Assembly: GCA_900321525.1 (NCBI GenBank)
Contig: ONWL01000115.1
Span: forward strand, 1-5,607
Origin: an uncultured Eubacteriales bacterium
Lineage (GTDB): Bacteria; Bacillota; Clostridia; Lachnospirales; Lachnospiraceae
Reading direction: 5' to 3'
DNA length: 5,607 nt
Both the position numbers and the translations under genes were made by a program. Below the pieces are notes generated by a model. It saw nothing but the letters and a program-made list of their open reading frames with translations, searched no databases and was not told the origin of the DNA. Every line of letters begins with the position of its first letter. The first letter of the stretch is position 1. Shown piece after piece: positions 1-5,227 of this stretch.

Positions 1-954
1 GGTGGATACCTTCACGGTAAATCTGGCTTCTCTGGTCACCCCTCCGGCAGTCACATAGATGGTCACACTGCCCGGTGCGATTCCCTTTACTTCACCGGAG
101 GACTTGACCGTGGCAACGGCAGGGTCAGAAGACCGGTATGTCACTTTGCTGTCTGTGGCATCATCCGGAAGCACTGTGGCAGATAAGGTTACCGTTCCGT
201 CCACTTCCAGTTCTTCTTTGTAATCTCCAATCTCAATGTCCGACACCGGGATTTTCTCTTCTGCCGGTTCCGTCTCTTCCGGAAGAACAGTAACAGCAAA
301 GCCAGCCGATACCATACCGCAGGAGACCGTAATGTTTGCCACACCCGGACTGACTGCCGTGATACGCCCCAGGGCATTTACCGTCACCACCTCCGGATGA
401 TCCGACTGATAAGACAGTTCGTAGTCCGTCGCATCTGCCGGAATCACGGATACCGTCAGCAGAGAGGTACTGCCTGCTGTCAGTTCCTTTGGACAATCGC
501 CCAAGTCCAGTTCTGTCACCTGTACACTCCGGCTTTCCATCGGTTCTGTCACTTCCAGCTGAAAAGATGCGGACACATCTGTTCCTGCACAGGATACCTG
601 GATTTTGGTCTCCCCTGCACGAATGGCGGTAATCCGTCCCATCCCGTTGATCTCTGCCACAGATGGATCAGAAGACTGGTAGGAAAGGGATGCGCTCGCT
701 CCCAGAGGAAGAACTGTCACCGTTAACAGCTGACGCTGTCCAATCTCCATACTGGCCTGATACTCACCCAGATCCAGTTCCTTCGGCTGGGCAGCCATCG
801 GCTCCTGTACGGTTTCTTCTATCTGTTCCGGCTGTTCTTCTGTCTGTGTGGCATAAGCCTCTGTGCCGTATACGGCACCGGACATGCCTGCCACCACTGC
901 CGCAGACAGGACAACCGCCACGATCCCACGTATCCTCTTTCCTGCACCCTTCAT
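1..954 (-). CDS. Secreted protein with tandem bacterial Ig-like (Big_2) domains, C-terminus beyond left edge
   Basis: The frame is open for 318 codons from ATG at 952-954 to the window edge, so the C-terminal part is missing. An AAAGGAG ribosome binding site lies 6 nt before the ATG. Residues 1-36 form a signal peptide: a basic start (KGAGKRIRG), a hydrophobic stretch (about 11-28), then small residues around AYA. A Glu/Gln-rich linker (37-56) follows. Three repeats of about 80-90 residues (about 57-137, 146-225, 237-317) each carry Big_2 hallmarks: a 'LTVTVLP.GA' or 'ADAT' strand-turn, 'SYQSSDPSVA' or a variant, 'GRITAI.AG', and a closing 'V.VT' strand. Big_2 domains are beta-sandwiches of surface or secreted proteins, often for adhesion or as spacers before a catalytic or anchoring domain. 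That domain would lie to the left and cannot be seen. It is the last gene seen in the putative operon, 21 bp after the lipoprotein gene. The domain assignment is firm; the protein's function is unknown. Confidence 0.9.
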   Translation of the reverse strand, partial: MKGAGKRIRGIVAVVLSAAVVAGMSGAVYGTEAYATQTEEQPEQIEETVQEPMAAQPKELDLGEYQASMEIGQRQLLTVTVLPLGASASLSYQSSDPSVAEINGMGRITAIRAGETKIQVSCAGTDVSASFQLEVTEPMESRSVQVTELDLGDCPKELTAGSTSLLTVSVIPADATDYELSYQSDHPEVVTVNALGRITAVSPGVANITVSCGMVSAGFAVTVLPEETEPAEEKIPVSDIEIGDYKEELEVDGTVTLSATVLPDDATDSKVTYRSSDPAVATVKSSGEVKGIAPGSVTIYVTAGGVTREARFTVKVST

Positions 955-975
955 CTTCTGCTCCTTTCTTTTCCG

Positions 976-1569
976 CTACTCATCATAAATATTAAATCCG
1001 CTGGATGCTTTTGCTGTCCAGTCATAATCCACCGGAATATATTGACTATCCAAAAAATCTTCCAGATTTTTGATCTGATCATACACATATACAATCTGAT
1101 TTTTCTCTGCATTTACCAGTGCATATTCATAACAGTCATAATCATCATATATTGCTACATAGGCCGGATATACAAAACGCTCTTCTGTATATGCAATGTA
1201 CTTCTCCACCTTCCCTTCTGTTGTTCGAATTTGAGACAGGCGTTTCACTTCATCCTCGTATGTATCTTTGTCATATGTGCATTTTAAATACACCTCATAT
1301 GTATTATCCAACGCATCGCACGCACATCTATAATAATATTCTACATCTTGTGCAGAATCAGCAATCTTCTCCGGAAATACCAAGAGAGGACTAAACAAAC
1401 CTGTGTCTTCCATTTCTATATGACCCTGATACACACCATACTCATCCACATCACTGGTTTCATATTTTTCATACAACTCCACATGACAGCCTGATATGCA
1501 TAATACCACCATGGAAAATACCATAACACAACTCATGGCAAACAAACGATGAAACTTTGTGTGATACAT
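976..1569 (-). CDS. Tyrosine-rich acidic lipoprotein of unknown function
   Basis: This is a 197-residue protein. Its ATG is preceded by AAAAAGGAG with good spacing. The N-terminus is a lipoprotein signal peptide: basic/polar start, hydrophobic segment (about 10-25), then lipobox I-S-G-C with the lipidated Cys at residue 28. Known lipoprotein biology predicts diacylglyceryl attachment and anchoring on the outer face of the membrane. The mature part (about 170 residues) is unusual: about 24 tyrosines, many Asp/Glu, and clusters such as EYYYR and IYDDYDCYEY. I recognise no family and see no catalytic motif. It starts 74 bp after the stop of precursor A and ends 21 bp before the Ig-like gene, so it probably belongs to the same transcript. 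Small lipoproteins beside bacteriocin genes sometimes act as immunity proteins; that role is only inferred here from position, membrane anchoring and opposite charge to the cationic peptide A. A plain surface-binding lipoprotein is an equally possible reading. Confidence 0.85.
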   Translation of the reverse strand: MYHTKFHRLFAMSCVMVFSMVVLCISGCHVELYEKYETSDVDEYGVYQGHIEMEDTGLFSPLLVFPEKIADSAQDVEYYYRCACDALDNTYEVYLKCTYDKDTYEDEVKRLSQIRTTEGKVEKYIAYTEERFVYPAYVAIYDDYDCYEYALVNAEKNQIVYVYDQIKNLEDFLDSQYIPVDYDWTAKASSGFNIYDE

Positions 1570-1643
1570 GCCCCGCTCCTTTTTATATGTTTTTAGTCTT
1601 TGTTGTTACCATACAGAACTACACATCTTTTTGTATCCATTCA

Positions 1644-2063
1644 TTATAGACCCGGACATATTTCATAAAAAGTTTCATATATCATCCATCTTTGTATTCC
1701 ACAGATCGTTCTGGTATCTCTTCCATTTTCCACATCTATACCGTTTCCTATGGACGTAGAAATTGTCTTAGCGGCATTACCAATTTTACCCCCAGCCTTT
1801 GCCAACCACGATCCTATAACAGTCGCTCCTCTATAATACAACGCAGCATGAAAAAATATTTCTGCCGCTAATGAAGAACAAGAAATGTTATTCCATTTTT
1901 TTAGAATTTTATATGTTGTTGCATAACCAAAGCAAAACGTCTTTGATAAGAATCCTACATTATACGCTATCGTTTCACCACCCTCCACATACAGCATCTC
2001 ATCCTCGCTCATCACAGCATAGCTGCCTGGCATTACCAACGTTCCGTCATAGCACATCTCCAT
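1644..2063 (-). CDS. Double-glycine leader peptide precursor A (bacteriocin-like)
   Basis: I chose the second of two adjacent ATGs because it keeps the 8-nt distance from AAGGAGG seen in precursor B; the first (2064-2066) would add one Met. The 139-residue product begins with a 29-residue leader ending EMLYVEGG. Relative to the cut site it has M-12, S-11, E-8, M-7, V-4, G-2 and G-1, which fits the double-glycine leader consensus recognised by C39 peptidases. Cleavage would release a core of 110 residues, long for a class II bacteriocin (commonly about 30-60). The core has a hydrophobic/aromatic first half, a central Gly/Ala/Lys-rich stretch (AKAGGKIGNAAK, about 88-99) and an aromatic C-terminus. 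It has four Cys (44, 62, 121, 136) and a net positive charge by residue count. It shares its leader but not its core with precursor B. The exporter encoded upstream is the expected processing and export partner. Export via a GG leader is well supported; antimicrobial or signalling function is inference. Confidence 0.85.
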   Translation of the reverse strand: MEMCYDGTLVMPGSYAVMSEDEMLYVEGGETIAYNVGFLSKTFCFGYATTYKILKKWNNISCSSLAAEIFFHAALYYRGATVIGSWLAKAGGKIGNAAKTISTSIGNGIDVENGRDTRTICGIQRWMIYETFYEICPGL

Positions 2064-2071
2064 CATCGTGC

Positions 2072-2078
2072 CCTCCTT
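2072..2078 (-). promoter_or_regulatory. Ribosome binding site of precursor A
   Basis: The sequence is AAGGAGG on the minus strand. It lies 5 nt before the first ATG and 8 nt before the second. Comparison with the copy in front of precursor B, which has only one ATG at 8 nt, favours the second ATG. Confidence 0.8.
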
Positions 2079-2090
2079 ATGTAAATTTTT

Positions 2091-2118
2091 GTTTCATCCG
2101 TTTGCAACCGGGTGAAAC
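2091..2118 (-). promoter_or_regulatory. Imperfect 28-bp dyad upstream of precursor A (operator or 5' UTR hairpin candidate)
   Basis: On the plus strand the arms are GTTTCATCCG and CGGGTGAAAC around a central TTTGCAAC. The dyad is centred between 2104 and 2105; 12 of 14 pairs are symmetric, and only T2097/G2112 and T2101/C2108 break it. The same element sits before precursor B with an identical centre. Because symmetry continues through TTGCAA at the centre, it looks more like a binding site for a dimeric regulator than a hairpin with a free loop. It lies about 12 nt upstream of the ribosome binding site, just downstream of a conserved TTACATATAG that could hold a -10 box. I see no convincing -35. 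The regulator is not in the window. Confidence 0.55.
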
Positions 2119-2227
2119 CTATATGTAACATCCATTCTAAGGTATTTACACCAGGAAATGCGAACATTGTTTATTTTTAAGGTACCACTCTATTGACTAT
2201 CATAAAATACACCATTTTACACATACT

Positions 2228-2374
2228 TTATTTGTTTTTATCATACGAGACAATTCCCAGTAGCACTAACAGTATACCTGCAATCCCTATCACAACATCA
2301 TATTCACTTCTTATTAATGAAATCAAGAAAAAAATTGTCACCAATACCAGATATCTACTTCTTAATAATTTCAT
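2228..2374 (-). CDS. Small two-helix membrane peptide (48 aa), candidate immunity protein
   Basis: This short frame lies between the two precursors. It starts with ATG at 2372-2374, ends with TAA at 2228-2230, and has AAAGGTGG 8 nt upstream as ribosome binding site. The product has a basic N-terminus (KLLRSRY), a first hydrophobic helix (about 8-21, LVLVTIFFLISLI), a short charged turn (RSEYD), a second hydrophobic helix (about 27-43, VVIGIAGILLVLLGIV) and a polar tail (YDKNK). It therefore looks like a membrane hairpin, probably with both ends inside by the positive-inside rule. It is 89 bp after precursor B and 164 bp before the start of precursor A. Small membrane peptides of this size next to class II bacteriocin genes are often immunity proteins; that role is inferred from size, topology and position, as I recognise no family. 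Coding status rests on the start signal, the strand shared with its neighbours and the coherent membrane topology. Confidence 0.65.
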   Translation of the reverse strand: MKLLRSRYLVLVTIFFLISLIRSEYDVVIGIAGILLVLLGIVSYDKNK

Positions 2375-2463
2375 TCCTTTGCCCACCTTTCATATTCCAA
2401 ATAGGCCGTATATAATTTTTTACTATATCATACACGACCCATCTTGATGAATTAGCATATTTT

Positions 2464-2826
2464 TTAATAATTATCTGTTACTCCTGGAATCGGATTAAGA
2501 GTAACAATCGATGGCCAATTCCAATGAAATGTAACTCCACTATTGTTTGCATTCATCCTCGAGATCATTAACCCATAAATCCCACACACTGCTCCCACTA
2601 CTGCTCCCGCTACTGGTTGAGCAGCACCTAAAACAGAACATAATGTAACCGTTGCCCAACTCGCATCGCTCAAAAATTGTGCAGTTTCTGTTCCTGACAT
2701 CCTAAGGTGTATTCCGGTTAGATTTTTTGTGACTGTATACCCACCTTCCACATATGTCATCTCATCCTCGCTCATCACAGCATAACTGCTTGGCATTACC
2801 AACGTTCCGTCATAGCACATCTCCAT
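2464..2826 (-). CDS. Double-glycine leader peptide precursor B, class IIb-like core
   Basis: The start is ATG at 2824-2826, 8 nt after AAGGAGG. The frame stays open 15 codons further upstream, but that extension runs through the ribosome binding site and the dyad and is rejected. The product has 120 residues. The leader (1-29, ending EMTYVEGG) differs from that of precursor A at only two positions and carries the M-12, S-11, E-8, M-7, V-4, G-2, G-1 pattern cut by C39 peptidases. The predicted core (30-120, 91 residues) has a polar start, a long Ala/Gly/Val-rich hydrophobic segment (about 55-89) with G74-x3-G78-x3-G82, and a polar aromatic tail including HWNWP and NPIPG. GxxxG motifs mediate helix pairing in two-peptide class IIb bacteriocins, so a membrane-acting peptide is plausible. 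Two Cys (63, 81) could form a disulfide. The gene follows the exporter gene by 111 bp. Precursor status is well supported; the activity is not known. Confidence 0.88.
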   Translation of the reverse strand: MEMCYDGTLVMPSSYAVMSEDEMTYVEGGYTVTKNLTGIHLRMSGTETAQFLSDASWATVTLCSVLGAAQPVAGAVVGAVCGIYGLMISRMNANNSGVTFHWNWPSIVTLNPIPGVTDNY

Positions 2827-2834
2827 AATCGTGC

Positions 2835-2841
2835 CCTCCTT
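2835..2841 (-). promoter_or_regulatory. Ribosome binding site of precursor B
   Basis: AAGGAGG on the minus strand, 8 nt before the ATG at 2826. It decides the start of precursor B, because the longer upstream frame would place this site inside the coding sequence. Confidence 0.85.
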
Positions 2842-2855
2842 ATGTAAATTTTTTG

Positions 2856-2881
2856 TTTCATCCGTTTGCAACCGGATGAAA
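2856..2881 (-). promoter_or_regulatory. Near-perfect 26-bp dyad upstream of precursor B (operator or 5' UTR hairpin candidate)
   Basis: On the plus strand, arms TTTCATCCG and CGGATGAAA (9 bp, perfect) flank TTTGCAAC. Counting pairs from the centre (2868/2869), 12 of 13 are symmetric and only T2865/C2872 fails. No T-tract follows on either strand, so it is not an intrinsic terminator. It lies about 15 nt upstream of the ribosome binding site and directly downstream of the conserved TTACATATAG. A dimeric transcription factor site is the leading reading; a 9-bp stem in the 5' untranslated RNA is the alternative. Confidence 0.6.
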
Positions 2882-2937
2882 TCTATATGTAAATCATGAT
2901 AAACATCTGCTTTTGTTTCCTTATGTCAGGAAATTCC

Positions 2938-5187
2938 TTACGTATAACTCATGACGCCATCTTCCGGGAAGTCCTCTGCCACAGGCGGTTTTGTCTCTGT
3001 TTTTTCCTCTGGTTCCTTCCGCACGAAGAAGTTCCCCTGCTGCATCTCCCACAACCGGTAGTACATGCCTTTCTTTGCCAGCAGTTCCTCATGGGAACCC
3101 TGTTCTGCGATGGTTCCATGATCCATGACGATGATCTCATCACAGTTCTTCACTGTCGCCAGACGGTGGGCGATGATCAGCATGGACTTGTTCCGGAATT
3201 TGTTGTAGATCATATCAAAGATGATATTCTCTGTGGCAAAATCCAGATTGCTGGTGCTCTCATCCAGGATATAGAATGCATTGTCCTTCAGAAATGCACG
3301 GGCAAGCGCAATCCGCTGTTTCTCTCCTCCGCTGAGACCGTTTCCTGCCTCTTCCAGATAAGTATAATACTGCATAGGCAGTTTTTTGATGAAATCATGG
3401 GCATCTGCCGCTTTTGCTGCTGCCTTTACCTCTTCTAAGGAGGCGTTCATCCGGCTGACACGGATGTTGTCATAGATGCTTCGGGAAAACAGCTCGATAT
3501 TCTGGGGTACATACGAGACAGACCGTCTCAGGGAATCATTGGTATATTCCTGTATGTCCACTCCGTCAATGGTGATCTCCCCTTCTTCCGGTTCATAGTA
3601 TTTCAGCAGCAGCTTGGCAATGGTGGATTTTCCACTGCCGCTTTCTCCTACCAGCGCCACCTTTTTTCCTTTTGGAATGGTGAAGCTCACATCCTTTAAG
3701 ACCGGCTTCCGGTTGCCATAGCGGAATGTCACATGCTGCACACAGATGTCTCCGTTGATCTGCTCCAGATCCTGATACCCCTGTTCGTCTGCATCTTCCT
3801 GTTCCTCTTCATAATCCATGATCTCTGAAATACGGCGCATGGAGATGTTTGCCTCCTGGATGGACAGCTGCAAGCCTACCAACCGTCCCACCGGATCCAT
3901 AAAGTACCCGGACAGTGTCATAAACGCCATCATGCTTCCCAGTGTGATATTCCCATCTATCACCTGCATGATACCCGCATACATCAGCACCAGATTTCCC
4001 ACTCCGGAGATCGCACTGGAAATGGTGCCCTGTATATTGGACAGCATACTTTCCCGGCATCCGATCCGCAGAGACTTGATATACTCCTTTTCGATCTGTT
4101 CCAGTTCTGTCTCTTCATTGGCATTGCCTTTGATGGTCTCCACCCCCCGCAGACCTTCTATGATCTGGGAATTGAGGATAGATGCCTGCTGCATCTGCTC
4201 CTCATTGATCTTCTTATAGGGCTGTTTGAAGATCAGCACCAGCAGGATGCTGATGATAGTCATGAAGAAAATAATGGCAAACAGCGTGGTGTTCATCCGA
4301 AACAGGATGACACCTGTCACCAGCGCCATGGCAATATCCATGATCAACGTCAGGGCTATGCTGGTAAACACGTCCTTGATGGTAAAAGCATCGGAAAAAC
4401 GGGTGGTGATGTCCCCCGTCTTTCTGGTGGAGAAAAACTTCATGGGCAGATGATAAATATGCCTGAAATACCCAAGCATCAGGGGAATGTCAATCCGGAT
4501 AGACAGATGGATCATCATCCACTTCCGGACAAATTCTGTGATGATCTGCACCACCGATACCCCTACGAATACCAGTATGATCATCTTCAGCAGATTTTCC
4601 TGCCGGTAGGGAAGGATCTCATCATAGATCACATTGTTGACAATGGAGGACAGGATTCCAAACACGGTCAATAGAAAGGATGCCAGAATCCCGCAGGCAA
4701 ACAGCTTTTTCTGTGGCATGAGCAGTCTCAGATACCGCTGAAAAATCTTCTCTCCCTTGATCTTTCCCTTGGAAAAGTCAGAGGTGGGTTTTAAGATCAG
4801 CATGGCTCCTGTGAAGTTCTGATAAAATTCGTCCAGCTCCATCCGCATCAGATCTTTTGCCGGATCCCCTACGATGACATACTTGTCTGTAATCTTGAAG
4901 ATGACCACAAAGTGGCTTAATCCCTCTTTGGTCAGCACATTTGCGATTGCAGGAAGGGTATAACGGCTTAAAAACCCTTCCCGGTCCACACGAACCGCCT
5001 GGGATACAAACCCTAAGGTTTCTGCACATTTGCTCAGCCCCAGAAGATTCGTTCCCTGTATGTCGGTTCCCATCAGATCACGGAGCCTTGTAATGGTGGT
5101 TTCCTTCTTATAGTGCAGGCACACCATCGCCAGACAGGCAGCGGCACAGTCCGTCATATCATGCTGTTTTACAAATGTGTATCTCAT
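2938..5187 (-). CDS. Peptidase-containing ABC exporter (PCAT, C39 peptidase) for double-glycine peptides
   Basis: This 749-residue protein is a complete PCAT: it cuts GG leaders in the cytoplasm and exports the cores using ATP. Residues 1-130 are the C39 peptidase: Q8 (oxyanion hole) and catalytic C14 in KQHDMTDCAAAC, H92 in LSHFVVI and D108 in VGDPA. Usually Gly follows the Cys (DCGAAC); here it is Ala. The transmembrane domain (about 155-435) has hydrophobic segments near 163-183, 202-217, 277-297, 300-320, 393-411 and 416-430. The nucleotide-binding domain (about 475-715) has Walker A GESGSGKS (514-521), Q-loop Q562, signature LSGGE (618-622), Walker B FYILDE (638-643) and switch His 673. 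An acidic/proline-rich tail ends the protein. I prefer ATG 5187, which has GAGG 6 nt upstream, over the in-frame GTG at 5199, which has no clear site. The two GG precursors just downstream are its evident substrates. It starts 40 bp after the preceding membrane gene. No HlyD-like accessory protein is visible in the window. Confidence 0.96.
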   Translation of the reverse strand: MRYTFVKQHDMTDCAAACLAMVCLHYKKETTITRLRDLMGTDIQGTNLLGLSKCAETLGFVSQAVRVDREGFLSRYTLPAIANVLTKEGLSHFVVIFKITDKYVIVGDPAKDLMRMELDEFYQNFTGAMLILKPTSDFSKGKIKGEKIFQRYLRLLMPQKKLFACGILASFLLTVFGILSSIVNNVIYDEILPYRQENLLKMIILVFVGVSVVQIITEFVRKWMMIHLSIRIDIPLMLGYFRHIYHLPMKFFSTRKTGDITTRFSDAFTIKDVFTSIALTLIMDIAMALVTGVILFRMNTTLFAIIFFMTIISILLVLIFKQPYKKINEEQMQQASILNSQIIEGLRGVETIKGNANEETELEQIEKEYIKSLRIGCRESMLSNIQGTISSAISGVGNLVLMYAGIMQVIDGNITLGSMMAFMTLSGYFMDPVGRLVGLQLSIQEANISMRRISEIMDYEEEQEDADEQGYQDLEQINGDICVQHVTFRYGNRKPVLKDVSFTIPKGKKVALVGESGSGKSTIAKLLLKYYEPEEGEITIDGVDIQEYTNDSLRRSVSYVPQNIELFSRSIYDNIRVSRMNASLEEVKAAAKAADAHDFIKKLPMQYYTYLEEAGNGLSGGEKQRIALARAFLKDNAFYILDESTSNLDFATENIIFDMIYNKFRNKSMLIIAHRLATVKNCDEIIVMDHGTIAEQGSHEELLAKKGMYYRLWEMQQGNFFVRKEPEEKTETKPPVAEDFPEDGVMSYT

Positions 5188-5227
5188 CTCATTCCTCACT
5201 CATCTTTGTTTTTCGTTCAAGATTTTA

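Larger units (their letters stand above)
1977..2128 (-). repeat. Direct repeat copy A: upstream region, ribosome binding site and leader codons
   Basis: This block matches 2740-2892 in the same orientation, with about a dozen substitutions and one single-base indel (five versus six A before TTTACATAAGG, minus strand). It runs from TTACATATAG, through the dyad and ribosome binding site, to the Gly-Gly codons of the leader. Similarity stops abruptly after the GG codons and just upstream of TTACATATAG. Several leader differences are silent third-position changes, so the protein leader is even better conserved than the DNA. Confidence 0.9.
2740..2892 (-). repeat. Direct repeat copy B: upstream region, ribosome binding site and leader codons
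   Basis: This is the partner of the block at 1977-2128, with the same orientation and limits (TTACATATAG to the Gly-Gly codons). The two copies lie about 760 bp apart, on either side of the small membrane-peptide gene and the body of precursor B. The arrangement implies duplication of a whole expression-plus-leader cassette, with the core sequence replaced or diverged beyond recognition. Confidence 0.9.

Noticed and set aside
189..995. Several open frames on both strands overlapping the Ig-like gene
   Set aside because: They have Arg/Pro/Cys-rich shadow composition and overlap a clear signal peptide plus Big_2 repeat frame.
2129..2200. Promoters upstream of the conserved block (e.g. TAGAAT before copy A, TATCAT before copy B)
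   Set aside because: No -35 box at a proper distance, and the candidates are not shared between the two copies. A short CAGGAAAT match upstream of both lies at different distances.
2193..2447. Plus-strand open frame opposite the small membrane gene
   Set aside because: It begins with TTG without a ribosome binding site, is low-complexity (Ile/Tyr/Pro/Ser) and opposes all other genes; it is the antisense of an AT-rich stretch.
2827..2871. N-terminal extension of precursor B by 15 residues from an upstream ATG
   Set aside because: It would translate through the AAGGAGG site and half of the dyad. The matching DNA before precursor A is one base shorter, so an extension could not be shared.
2905..2937. 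Hairpin TTTCCT-GACATA-AGGAAA just after the exporter stop (minus strand) as a terminator
   Set aside because: The stem is only 6 bp, AT-rich, and lacks a U-tract.
2896..3438. Plus-strand frame of 180 codons over the end of the exporter gene
   Set aside because: It is antisense to the conserved ATPase domain, has odd Cys/His/Phe composition and no start signal.
5188..5203. GTG start at 5199 for the exporter, and a four-codon ATG-to-TGA frame at 5189-5203
   Set aside because: GAGG lies 6 nt before ATG 5187, while the GTG lacks a clear site. The four-codon frame is too short to support as a gene.
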